A stretch of DNA of 5,028 bases from an uncultured Clostridia bacterium. GTDB lineage: Bacteria; Bacillota; Clostridia; Oscillospirales; CAG-272. A program made the translations under genes and the position numbers. Numbering within the stretch: position 1 is the stretch's first letter; every line of letters begins with the position of its first letter. Below the pieces are notes generated by a model. It worked only from the letters and a program-made list of their open reading frames with translations. It was not told the DNA's origin and did no database searches. The stretch lies in the NCBI GenBank assembly GCA_946055715.1, contig CAMGGT010000098.1, forward strand, positions 1-5,028, read 5' to 3'. This document shows positions 1 to 5,028 of the stretch, piece by piece.

Positions 1-79
1 CTTGCATTTTGCTTTGCCGAAGAGATCTACATGGGCTTCATTTTTCTTTTATTCTTCATCAGAAGTTTTTGAGAGGGGG

Positions 80-117
80 TGTGGGGAAGGCCTTTTTTCA
101 AAAAGGCCTTCCCCACA
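80..117. repeat. Perfect 18-bp inverted repeat, possible bidirectional terminator or dispersed palindrome
   Basis: The left arm TGTGGGGAAGGCCTTTTT (80-97) is exactly complementary to 100-117, leaving only TC between the arms, so a real hairpin would open to a loop of about 4-6 nt. Each arm also contains the self-complementary AAGGCCTT. The element lies beyond the 3' end of the minus-strand spore gene and would be followed on the plus strand by TTATATAAT. It could therefore terminate an off-window plus-strand gene, the spore gene, or both, but neither side has a clean uridine tract outside the stem. The GGGGAAGG core recurs in the palindrome at the right edge of the window, which fits a dispersed repeat family. 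The structure is certain; the role is inferred. Confidence 0.75.
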
Positions 118-195
118 TTATATAATCAATTTACGATGAATTGACGCGCCGGGCGCAACTGAATTGGTACTGCCGGAATCGGTCGCTGTGTGTAG

Positions 196-225
196 CCCCT
201 TGCTTTTTCTAAAGAGAAGGCGGGG
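196..225. other. Imperfect hairpin downstream of the SipL-like gene
   Basis: CCCC (196-199) pairs with GGGG (222-225), and GCTTTTTCT (202-210) pairs with AGAGAAGGC (213-221), with two unpaired T (200-201) between the two helices and AA at the turn. On plus-strand RNA all nine inner pairs form, two of them as G-U wobbles. On minus-strand RNA those two become A-C mismatches. The fold is therefore better in the sense opposite to the neighbouring gene and is not followed by a U-tract on the minus strand, so it is a weak terminator candidate. Nothing else recognisable was found in 118-265 apart from a small stem at 126-144 (TCAATT/AATTGA). Confidence 0.3.
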
Positions 226-265
226 GTTTTGCGGAAAAATGCGGATTTTCGATGGACAATTGCCT

Positions 266-1837
266 TTACTCTTCGATCAACAGCTTTACATACCCGTCCA
301 GAGTATAGGTCTCGTCGGGGCTTTGCAGGGCCTCGGGCGGCAGGGCGTTACTGGCGGCAATGGCGGCGGTGGGGGTGTGATAGCGTTTGGCCACCTGCCA
401 CAGGGTGTCGCCGTCCCGCAGATAGACCGCTGTGACGGTGCCGCCGCCGGAAGCGGGGAAGGGATGTTCGCAGTCTGCCGTGAAGCGCAGGGCTACCTGT
501 TCGCGGCGGACGGTGTCAAGAGAGACGGAGAGGCAGGCCTCCGTGTCAAAAAACAGGCGGTTTCTGTCCAACCGCCCGTGGGGGGCTGTCAGGGTCAGAT
601 TGCCCGTCAACCGGGCATCGGCGGGGATCGAGGTCGGAAGCTGCACTTCCATTTTCAGCGGGGTGGTGAAGCTGACGGGGAAGGGGGTGGTCTTGCCCTC
701 TTCGTCCGGCGCAGAGAGCAGGATCATCTGCACTTTTGCGTCGGCCTCGGCGGTCAGCATGTTGCCGCTCACCGACAGGCGCACGGGGGCGGGGGCAATG
801 TAGGTGTCGGCTACCGAGACGGCCTCCTCCGCCCCTTCCTCTCTTTCCACAAAGCCATCCAGCGTGAAGCAGTTGCAGGTGGTGCCGAGGTTTTCCCACA
901 CATCACAGTCGCTGTACTGCACATGGCAGGGGCAGTGAACAGAATAAAGGTCTGTCACGGGGGCGATGTGTGCCCGCCGCATGCGATAGCCGTCCAGCAC
1001 CATGGCCACATCGGCTGTGACCGAGCGTTCTCCCACACCGTCCTCCGAGACGGTGCAGGCACATTCCGTCAGGTAGCCGCGGCACACGGCGCGGCATTCT
1101 TTTTCGGGCGACAGGTCGGCGACTGCTTCTTCAAAGGGAATGCGCACCGTCAGCGGAAAGGCGCTGCCGCTTTCCGGTTCGCACAGAACAGCCACCCGCA
1201 CTTCGCCTCGGCAGAGGAGGACTCCGTTTTCGGGGGTGCATTCCCGCAACAGCACCCGCCCTTCGCAGAACAACAGCCGCACTTCGCCCTCCGCAGCGCA
1301 CCTTTCGGTGCCGGAGAGGGGGATGGCATCGCTTGTGAAGGGGGTCACCTCGCGTGCGGTCATTTCTTTTTGCAGTGTCTCTAAGGCATCACCTTCGGAT
1401 GCGGGCGGAAGCAGACTGTCGGGCCCGGGCATCCAGAGTTTTGCGCGGCAGCAGACAGTGGTGCGCAAACTGAACTTGCGCGGGCCTCCCAGCCGACAGA
1501 CAGGCGTCTCGGCCACCGCCTCCCAGTTGGCAGAGACGGCCGAGGGGTCGGCACCGCCCAGCGGCACGCCGCATTCAAAGTCTCCCGTTGCCTCCATCGC
1601 GGCAATTTTTCCTTCCGGGTCGGCATAAATGACAGTAAAGCGACAGCTTCCGGCGCATTCCGCCCGGTTCTGCCCCGTATATTGCCCACCCGGTATGGCT
1701 TCCGCCCGCACCGAAAGCACCCGCCTGATCTCCGGCAGGTAGTCCGGCACGGTGCCGTCGGCGGTACACTCGCAGGTGACTCCCTCAAACGGCACTTCCT
1801 GTTGCGCCGTCATTTTTTCCGGTTCGTTTGTTGACAT
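266..1837 (-). CDS. sipL: SipL-like spore coat morphogenesis protein (SPOCS/DUF3794 repeats + LysM)
   Basis: The product has 523 residues. Residues about 16-135 form a first SPOCS (DUF3794) unit with the typical VPDYLPEIRRVL entry followed by beta strands (CRFTVIYADPEGKI). A second unit covers about 155-285 and a third, more diverged, about 320-455. A C-terminal LysM domain spans about 468-521 (YLRDGDTLWQVAKRYHTP, then the SNALPPEAL turn). There is no signal peptide or membrane segment, as expected for a cytosolic mother-cell protein. In Clostridioides difficile the same architecture defines SipL, which binds the coat basement ATPase SpoIVA through its LysM domain and is needed for the coat to wrap the forespore. 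The start at 1837 is supported by AAAGGAG six bases upstream; a later in-frame ATG (codon 9) has no comparable site. A sigma-E-like promoter lies just upstream. The protein is unusually cysteine-rich (24 Cys, none in LysM). The family call is strong; SipL orthology rather than a paralogue is likely but not proven. Confidence 0.85.
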   Translation of the reverse strand: MSTNEPEKMTAQQEVPFEGVTCECTADGTVPDYLPEIRRVLSVRAEAIPGGQYTGQNRAECAGSCRFTVIYADPEGKIAAMEATGDFECGVPLGGADPSAVSANWEAVAETPVCRLGGPRKFSLRTTVCCRAKLWMPGPDSLLPPASEGDALETLQKEMTAREVTPFTSDAIPLSGTERCAAEGEVRLLFCEGRVLLRECTPENGVLLCRGEVRVAVLCEPESGSAFPLTVRIPFEEAVADLSPEKECRAVCRGYLTECACTVSEDGVGERSVTADVAMVLDGYRMRRAHIAPVTDLYSVHCPCHVQYSDCDVWENLGTTCNCFTLDGFVEREEGAEEAVSVADTYIAPAPVRLSVSGNMLTAEADAKVQMILLSAPDEEGKTTPFPVSFTTPLKMEVQLPTSIPADARLTGNLTLTAPHGRLDRNRLFFDTEACLSVSLDTVRREQVALRFTADCEHPFPASGGGTVTAVYLRDGDTLWQVAKRYHTPTAAIAASNALPPEALQSPDETYTLDGYVKLLIEE

Positions 1838-1843
1838 GGCAGA

Positions 1844-1850
1844 CTCCTTT
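1844..1850 (-). promoter_or_regulatory. Ribosome binding site of the SipL-like gene
   Basis: On the minus strand this reads AAAGGAG, six bases before the ATG at 1837-1835. It fixes the longer of the two possible methionine starts. Confidence 0.8.
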
Positions 1851-1865
1851 GCGCTTTTTTGTTAC

Positions 1866-1895
1866 AGTCTATGTTTGTCCCGCGCCGGATATGCC
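1866..1895 (-). promoter_or_regulatory. Sigma-E-like sporulation promoter for the SipL-like gene
   Basis: Read on the minus strand: GGCATATC (-35, 1895-1888), 14 nt, CATAGACT (-10, 1873-1866). The known sigma-E pattern in Bacillus and clostridia is roughly G(G/T)(A/C)ATATT, 14-15 nt, CATACA-T. The -35 matches at seven of eight positions and the -10 keeps CATA and the final T. The predicted start, near 1860, gives a 5' leader of only about 20-25 nt with the ribosome binding site inside it. Mother-cell sigma-E control is what is known for C. difficile sipL, so sequence and gene identity agree. This is still a by-eye match. Confidence 0.65.
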
Positions 1896-2018
1896 AAAGC
1901 CGGCAAGAATGCGGCAGCTTTCCTTTCCGTTGTTCTTCGGGGGCACCGCCCAAGGGAATGCAAAACGACGGAGGCGGCAATGTGGGCGGGCTCTTCGGCC
2001 ATTTATTTGTCATAGTGG

Positions 2019-2047
2019 TTGACATCCCGGCATAAGCATGCTATACT
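2019..2047 (+). promoter_or_regulatory. Sigma-A promoter with extended -10 for the CPBP-lipoprotein operon
   Basis: TTGACA (2019-2024) is a perfect -35. After 17 nt comes TATACT (2042-2047), one base off the consensus -10, preceded by TG at 2039-2040 (extended -10). Transcription should begin near 2053-2055, which leaves a leader of about 30 nt. The in-frame ATG at 2038 lies inside this promoter, upstream of the predicted transcript start, so it cannot be the start codon of the operon's first gene. Confidence 0.85.
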
Positions 2048-2066
2048 GTAAGCAGTATTTTACTTA
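2033..2066 (+). promoter_or_regulatory. Candidate operator: repeats overlapping the -10 and transcription start
   Basis: TAAGCA occurs at 2033-2038 and again at 2049-2054, 16 nt apart, and TACTTA at 2061-2066 is an inverted copy with one mismatch. Superimposed are the dyad ATACTG-TAAG-CAGTAT (2043-2058) and the palindrome AGCATGCT (2035-2042). The cluster sits exactly across the -10 and the expected start, where a repressor would block polymerase. No known operator consensus was recognised, so the role is inferred. Confidence 0.35.
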
Positions 2067-2067
2067 T

Positions 2068-2076
2068 AGGAAGGTG
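2068..2076 (+). promoter_or_regulatory. Ribosome binding site of the CPBP protease gene
   Basis: AGGAAGGTG lies six bases before ATG 2083. It selects this start over the in-frame ATG at 2038, which lies inside the promoter. Confidence 0.8.
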
Positions 2077-2082
2077 TGTTAT

Positions 2083-3111
2083 ATGCAAACCGCAATCACC
2101 GACGCCCTGTCTCTCAAACGCAACATCAGGCGCACCGCTGTCGGGTTCGCCATTTATACCGTGGTGTATCTGCTGGCAACTGTGGCGATCATGATGGCCA
2201 TCGACATTTACTATCCCGCCTTTGCCCGGTCGGACCTTTACATCTGGTTTATGAATATGGCACCCCTATACCGTGTGGCCCTGCCTTTCCTTGCTCTGTT
2301 TCTCGTTTCCACAAAGCCGGTGCGCCCGGTGGAGAAAAAGCGGCTGGGACTTGGTCGACTGATCCTGCTCATCCCCGTCTGTGTCTTTATTGGGGCGGTC
2401 GGGAACTTTGTCGGCAACTGGGTCAGCGCAGCCCTTGATCCTTTGCCCTTCTTTCAAACGATCAATCCTCTCCAATCCCTGGAGGGCACCAATCTGCTCT
2501 ATGCATTCATCTGCGTGGTGGTCATTGCGCCCATCATGGAGGAACTGATTTTCCGCAAAGCACTGCTGGACCGTGTTTCTCCTGCAGGGGAGGGCTTTGC
2601 CATCTTCTTGTCTGCGCTGTTCTTCGGCGCGTTCCATGGCAACTTCTCGCAGTTCTTCTATACATTCGCGCTGGGTATGTTGTTTTCCTTCGTCTATCTG
2701 CGCACCGGCCGTGTCATTTACACCATCCTGCTGCACATGGCCTTCAATTTCTTCAGCGGATTCATTTCTATGCTCATCTCTTCCGATCTGGCACTGTTTG
2801 AGTCGCTTGCAGGCGTCCCCTCAGAAGAAATACTGTTTACCGACAGCGTGGTTCGCTCGTTTGACCGCATACTTAACCTGGCTTTCAGCAATGTCTTTCT
2901 GGTTTTGGTGGGGCTGATCGTGTTCATCATGGTGGCAAAAGAACTCTTCACCGGTGCCAGAGCTTCCGCCACCTTCACCAAACGCGAATGCCGCCGCGCC
3001 GTCTGGGGCAATATCGGCACCTGGCTGATGCTGCTTGTGTGTCTGTTCATGTTTGCCATGAACACCTTGGACTTCAACTATCTTTTCGGACTGATCGCTT
3101 CTGCCGCCTGA
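2083..3111 (+). CDS. CPBP-family intramembrane glutamic endopeptidase (Abi/Rce1-like)
   Basis: The product is a 342-residue, strongly hydrophobic protein with about eight or nine membrane segments (near 17-40, 60-77, 91-115, 138-152, 172-188, 193-207, 211-232, 268-286 and 311-328). The three family signatures are intact: EELIFR (E153, E154, R158), FGAFH (F181, H185) and HMAFN (H218, N222). These are the catalytic glutamates and conserved polar residues of the fold shared with the CAAX protease Rce1, so the enzyme is probably active in cleaving peptide bonds within or near the membrane. The substrate cannot be told from sequence; relatives include bacteriocin-immunity and signalling proteases. 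The C-terminal part (about 233-342), with two extra membrane segments beyond the catalytic core, is longer than in minimal members. The gene is first in an operon, and its stop is 19 nt before the lipoprotein start. Confidence 0.9.
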   Translation: MQTAITDALSLKRNIRRTAVGFAIYTVVYLLATVAIMMAIDIYYPAFARSDLYIWFMNMAPLYRVALPFLALFLVSTKPVRPVEKKRLGLGRLILLIPVCVFIGAVGNFVGNWVSAALDPLPFFQTINPLQSLEGTNLLYAFICVVVIAPIMEELIFRKALLDRVSPAGEGFAIFLSALFFGAFHGNFSQFFYTFALGMLFSFVYLRTGRVIYTILLHMAFNFFSGFISMLISSDLALFESLAGVPSEEILFTDSVVRSFDRILNLAFSNVFLVLVGLIVFIMVAKELFTGARASATFTKRECRRAVWGNIGTWLMLLVCLFMFAMNTLDFNYLFGLIASAA

Positions 3112-3130
3112 TGATAAAAGGAAACGCACT

Positions 3131-4669
3131 ATGATGAAGAATCGCCTTATCGCCCTTGTGCTGGCGGTGCTGTGCTGCCTGACGGTGTTGGCCGGATGCG
3201 ACAGAAACAAAGACAAAACATCCACCACCGCACCTGCCACCACCACCGAAATGAAGGCCTACCCCTTTCCTTCTTTGGATATAGCGGCCTATTGCTCGCT
3301 GCCCGCTTCCGCCTGGGAGAACATAACCGTCGCGCTGGACGAGACGGCATACGCCGTATCGGATGAGGATGTGCTTGCTTCCATTCACGCATTGCAGGCA
3401 CAATATCTGAAAGATTGCCCCACCATCAATCAGATCACCGACCGCACGGCGCAAAAGGGAGACACCGTCTATATCTACTATGCCGGATATGTGGACGGCC
3501 TGCCGTTTTCCGGCGGGTGCAATATCGTCACCGGGCCTAATGCGCTGACGCTGGGCAGCGGTCGGTTTATTGACGGTTTTGAGGACGGTCTTGTCGGCGT
3601 TCTGCCCACAGATACCGCCATGGTACGCCGCCAAAGCGGCGACATTGTGCAGGCAGACGACATCGTTTATTTCTCCTACACCTGCACCTATCTGGACCAT
3701 GACGGCACCGATTTTGACGAAGACGGTACCTTCACCAGCGTCTCTGCCGCCCGCATCGATCTTTCCACCGCTGACGATGTGTATGGCGAGGGCTTTGCCG
3801 CAAATATCATCGGTTGCAAGATGAAGGATGACCAGCTGACCTTTGTGATGTCCGGCGACTATGACGGTGATGGACAAACCGAGCAAAAACGCTATGTCGG
3901 CTATGTCTATCTGGCCACGCAAGAGCAGACGGTAACGGTGACGGCCACCTTTCCCGCCATCTACCCCAGCGACCCCACCCTTGCCGGCAAGACAGCCACC
4001 TTTGAAGTCATAGTTGAGTATATCGGCGAGGAGGTGTATCCCGAACTGACCGCCTCCTTTGTGGTGGAAACACTGAAGTTTGAGGCCAAGACGGGAGACC
4101 CTGTCTCTGAATTTGTAACATATATCCGGGAGAAGTTGAAGGCACAGGCCGCAGAAGAGCGCGAGAATGTCATCGAAGGAGAGACCATGAACCGGCTCAT
4201 CGAGGCGCTGGTCGTAAATGCCTACCCCAAAGAAAGCGTGCCCTTTTACATGAGCCGCATCTATGGGGAAATCGAGGAAGAGTATAACTACTATAAAGAA
4301 ACATACGGACAGTCTTTCCCCTTCGATTCGGTGGATGCCTACTTCATCTATTGCTATGGCCTGTCTGCGGACGCGGATGTGACGGCCTATGTCCGATCCT
4401 ATGCCGAAAAGATGGTCAAAGAGAACCTGGTCGTGTTTTACATCGGCCATGCGCTCTCCCTTTCCGTCTCCGATGAGGAAAAGGAGACCTACGCACAAGA
4501 CCTGGCAGACGAGATCAACGCCTCATACGGTCAAACCGTTGTCAACAGTGCCATGGTCATAGAGTATTACGGCGAGGATTATATCGAATCCTGCGTGATG
4601 TATCAGAAGGTCATCGGGGCCGTGCGGCCGAATGTCACCGTCGTCCCGCCTGCCACCTCCGAAAGCTGA
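3131..4669 (+). CDS. Exported trigger-factor-like lipoprotein with FKBP-type prolyl isomerase domain
   Basis: The product has 512 residues. A lipoprotein signal peptide (1-22, lipobox LAG|C with Cys23) is followed by a Thr/Ala-rich tether (30-40). Residues 47-110 match the segment that in trigger factor leads into the isomerase domain; the ribosome-binding part before it is absent. The FKBP domain starts at GDTVYIYYAGYVDG (110-123), continues through FSGG and GSGRFIDGFEDGLVG (142-156), is interrupted at about 164-266, and resumes with VTATFPAIYPSD and LAGKTATFEVIVEYI (269-298). Residues 300-500 are helical, like the trigger factor substrate-cradling arms. The likely role is folding or holding proteins on the outer face of the membrane, by analogy with PrsA, although no parvulin domain is present. 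Seven cysteines besides Cys23 are unusual for an exported Firmicutes protein. AAAAGGAAA precedes the ATG at 3131 (AGGA eight bases away); the adjacent ATG at 3134 is less well spaced. Cotranscription with the protease gene is likely. Confidence 0.85.
   Translation: MMKNRLIALVLAVLCCLTVLAGCDRNKDKTSTTAPATTTEMKAYPFPSLDIAAYCSLPASAWENITVALDETAYAVSDEDVLASIHALQAQYLKDCPTINQITDRTAQKGDTVYIYYAGYVDGLPFSGGCNIVTGPNALTLGSGRFIDGFEDGLVGVLPTDTAMVRRQSGDIVQADDIVYFSYTCTYLDHDGTDFDEDGTFTSVSAARIDLSTADDVYGEGFAANIIGCKMKDDQLTFVMSGDYDGDGQTEQKRYVGYVYLATQEQTVTVTATFPAIYPSDPTLAGKTATFEVIVEYIGEEVYPELTASFVVETLKFEAKTGDPVSEFVTYIREKLKAQAAEERENVIEGETMNRLIEALVVNAYPKESVPFYMSRIYGEIEEEYNYYKETYGQSFPFDSVDAYFIYCYGLSADADVTAYVRSYAEKMVKENLVVFYIGHALSLSVSDEEKETYAQDLADEINASYGQTVVNSAMVIEYYGEDYIESCVMYQKVIGAVRPNVTVVPPATSES
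3620..3928 (+). other. Insertion in the FKBP domain: degenerate second FKBP half with two DxDxDG loops
   Basis: This encodes about residues 164-266 of the lipoprotein. In ordinary trigger factor, the part after the GFEDGLVG turn runs within a few residues into TVTFPEDY and LAGK; here about 100 residues intervene. The insert repeats the FKBP N-half pattern in weakened form: DDIVYFSYTCTYLDHDG aligns with GDTVYIYYAGYVDG, and GEGFAANIIG with IDGFEDGLVG. It also holds DFDEDG (194-199) and DYDGDGQTE (243-251), both resembling calcium-binding loops. The boundaries are judged by eye. Confidence 0.55.
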
Positions 4670-4837
4670 ATAGGGGCTTTACCCGAACAGTGATATCACC
4701 CCGCATGCGGCGCAGAGTTGATTGTCGCGCGTGTGCGCACGGGATACACATGATACAGACATAATCAAGCCCCCCGACTTTTCAGAATGTCATCTCCTGC
4801 GGAGATGTGTGTTTCTTCGGGAGAAGTGTCTTTCTAC
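4670..4837. other. Non-coding 3' region with small palindromes
   Basis: No credible gene was found: the only open frame here lacks a ribosome binding site and runs into the terminator. Seen directly are the 10-bp palindrome CCGCATGCGG (4701-4710), a GCGC-GTGT-GCGC mini-stem (4727-4738) and the hairpin CATCTCC-TGC-GGAGATG (4791-4807). The last has a perfect 7-bp stem followed by TGTGTTTCTTC, which could act as a weak first terminator for the operon. The stretch is probably the 3' untranslated region of the lipoprotein transcript. Confidence 0.4.
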
Positions 4838-4890
4838 AGAAAAAGAGCTGCTGCAAACGCATTTTTGCGTATTGCAACAGCTCTTTTTCT
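4838..4890 (+). terminator. Long intrinsic terminator at the end of the operon
   Basis: AGAAAAAGAGCTG (4838-4850) pairs perfectly over 13 bp with CAGCTCTTTTTCT (4878-4890). After one C-A mismatch the helix continues with TGCAA/TTGCA, a one-base bulge (A4871) and ACGCA/TGCGT, closing on a TTTT loop. The A-tract before and T-tract after the G+C core are typical of a factor-independent terminator, and the symmetry would let it work on both strands. It lies 168 nt past the lipoprotein stop codon. Confidence 0.85.
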
Positions 4891-4970
4891 GTCAAGTGAT
4901 GGATGATTCGCTATGACACCGTGTTGTTCCGTAGAGGAGGTTAGCATTTTTCCGTCACTTCTTTTGCGGT

Positions 4971-5028
4971 AGTACACCTCATCCACCGCTTCGCGGTCCC
5001 CCTTCCCCCACTGGGGAAGGCATTGAGA
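4971..5028. repeat. Dispersed palindromic repeat, cut by the window edge
   Basis: After AGTACACCTCATCC come two hairpins in series: ACCGC-TTC-GCGGT (4985-4997) and CCTTCCCC-CACT-GGGGAAGG (5001-5020). The second arm pair repeats the GGGGAAGG/CCTTCCCC core of the inverted repeat at 80-117. I recall similar CCTCATCC...CCTTCCCC elements as frequent intergenic repeats in gut Clostridia, but this is memory and was not checked. No gene is visible in 4891-5028: an AGGAGG at 4935-4940 has no start codon at a usable distance. Confidence 0.55.

Noticed and set aside
1..72. Possible C-terminal end of an off-window plus-strand gene (23 open codons, stop TGA 70-72)
   Set aside because: The tail is Phe-rich, and two other frames are also open well beyond it. 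Too little is inside the window to tell coding from A/T-rich intergenic DNA. The hairpin at 80-117 would fit as its terminator but is not proof.
164..1384. A 406-codon open frame on the plus strand, opposite the SipL-like gene
   Set aside because: It is antisense to a gene with recognisable SPOCS and LysM domains, a ribosome binding site and a promoter. Its product is a Gly/His/Arg-rich sequence with no domain, and it has no ribosome binding site. It is a by-product of G+C-rich codon usage.
1941..1951. GGGC-ACC-GCCC mini-stem in the divergent intergenic region
   Set aside because: A 4-bp stem without a T-tract is expected by chance in G+C-rich DNA, and no riboswitch or leader peptide features accompany it.
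2038..2082. Upstream ATG extending the CPBP protein by 15 residues
   Set aside because: It lies between the -35 and -10 of the promoter and so is not transcribed. ATG 2083 has a strong ribosome binding site.
3074..4498. A 474-codon open frame on the minus strand, opposite the lipoprotein gene
   Set aside because: The plus strand encodes a clear lipoprotein signal, FKBP motifs and trigger-factor-like arms. The antisense product is a Gly/His/Ile-rich string without recognisable domains, and no promoter or ribosome binding site supports it.
4718..4748. Possible sigma-A promoter TTGATT ... GATACA
   Set aside because: The spacer would be 19 nt, the -10 is poor, and no gene follows before the terminator.
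4722..4916. A 64-codon open frame after the operon
   Set aside because: It reads straight through both arms of the terminator hairpin, has no ribosome binding site and shows no recognisable protein features.
4935..4940. AGGAGG, a perfect Shine-Dalgarno-like sequence
   Set aside because: No ATG, GTG or TTG start follows at a usable distance with an open frame.

Overview
The window looks like chromosome from an endospore-forming member of the Clostridia, probably a gut lineage of the Oscillospiraceae type. The basis is a SipL-like spore morphogenesis protein (SPOCS/DUF3794 repeats plus LysM) found only in spore formers, a sigma-E-like mother-cell promoter in front of it, strong AGGAG-type ribosome binding sites, moderately high G+C, and dispersed GGGGAAGG palindromes of a kind I associate from memory with this group. 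The lineage call is inference. No phage, transposase, CRISPR, tRNA or rRNA was seen.

Layout. Positions 1-265 carry no gene that I can support; they hold a perfect 18-bp inverted repeat (80-117) and a weaker hairpin (196-225). A 523-codon gene on the minus strand (1837 down to 266) encodes a SipL-like protein: three SPOCS-type repeats and a C-terminal LysM domain. It starts from a divergent intergenic region that contains a sigma-E-like promoter for this gene and, facing the other way, a near-consensus sigma-A promoter (TTGACA, 17 nt, extended TGc-TATACT). The sigma-A promoter drives two plus-strand genes 19 nt apart: a multi-pass CPBP-family (Abi/Rce1-like) membrane endopeptidase (2083-3111), and a lipoprotein with trigger-factor architecture (3131-4669). 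A 359-nt tail follows, with small palindromes, a long terminator hairpin (4838-4890) and the start of another GGGGAAGG repeat that runs off the window edge.

How the parts may work together. The SipL-like gene and the plus-strand pair are divergent and appear to be under different sigma factors, so a shared function is not implied. The plus-strand pair looks like a housekeeping or conditionally controlled envelope operon that joins an intramembrane protease to an exported folding factor. The most interesting protein is the lipoprotein. It is trigger factor without its ribosome-binding domain, given a signal peptide and lipobox, with its FKBP domain split by about 100 residues that themselves resemble a second, degenerate FKBP half and carry two DxDxDG calcium-loop-like motifs.
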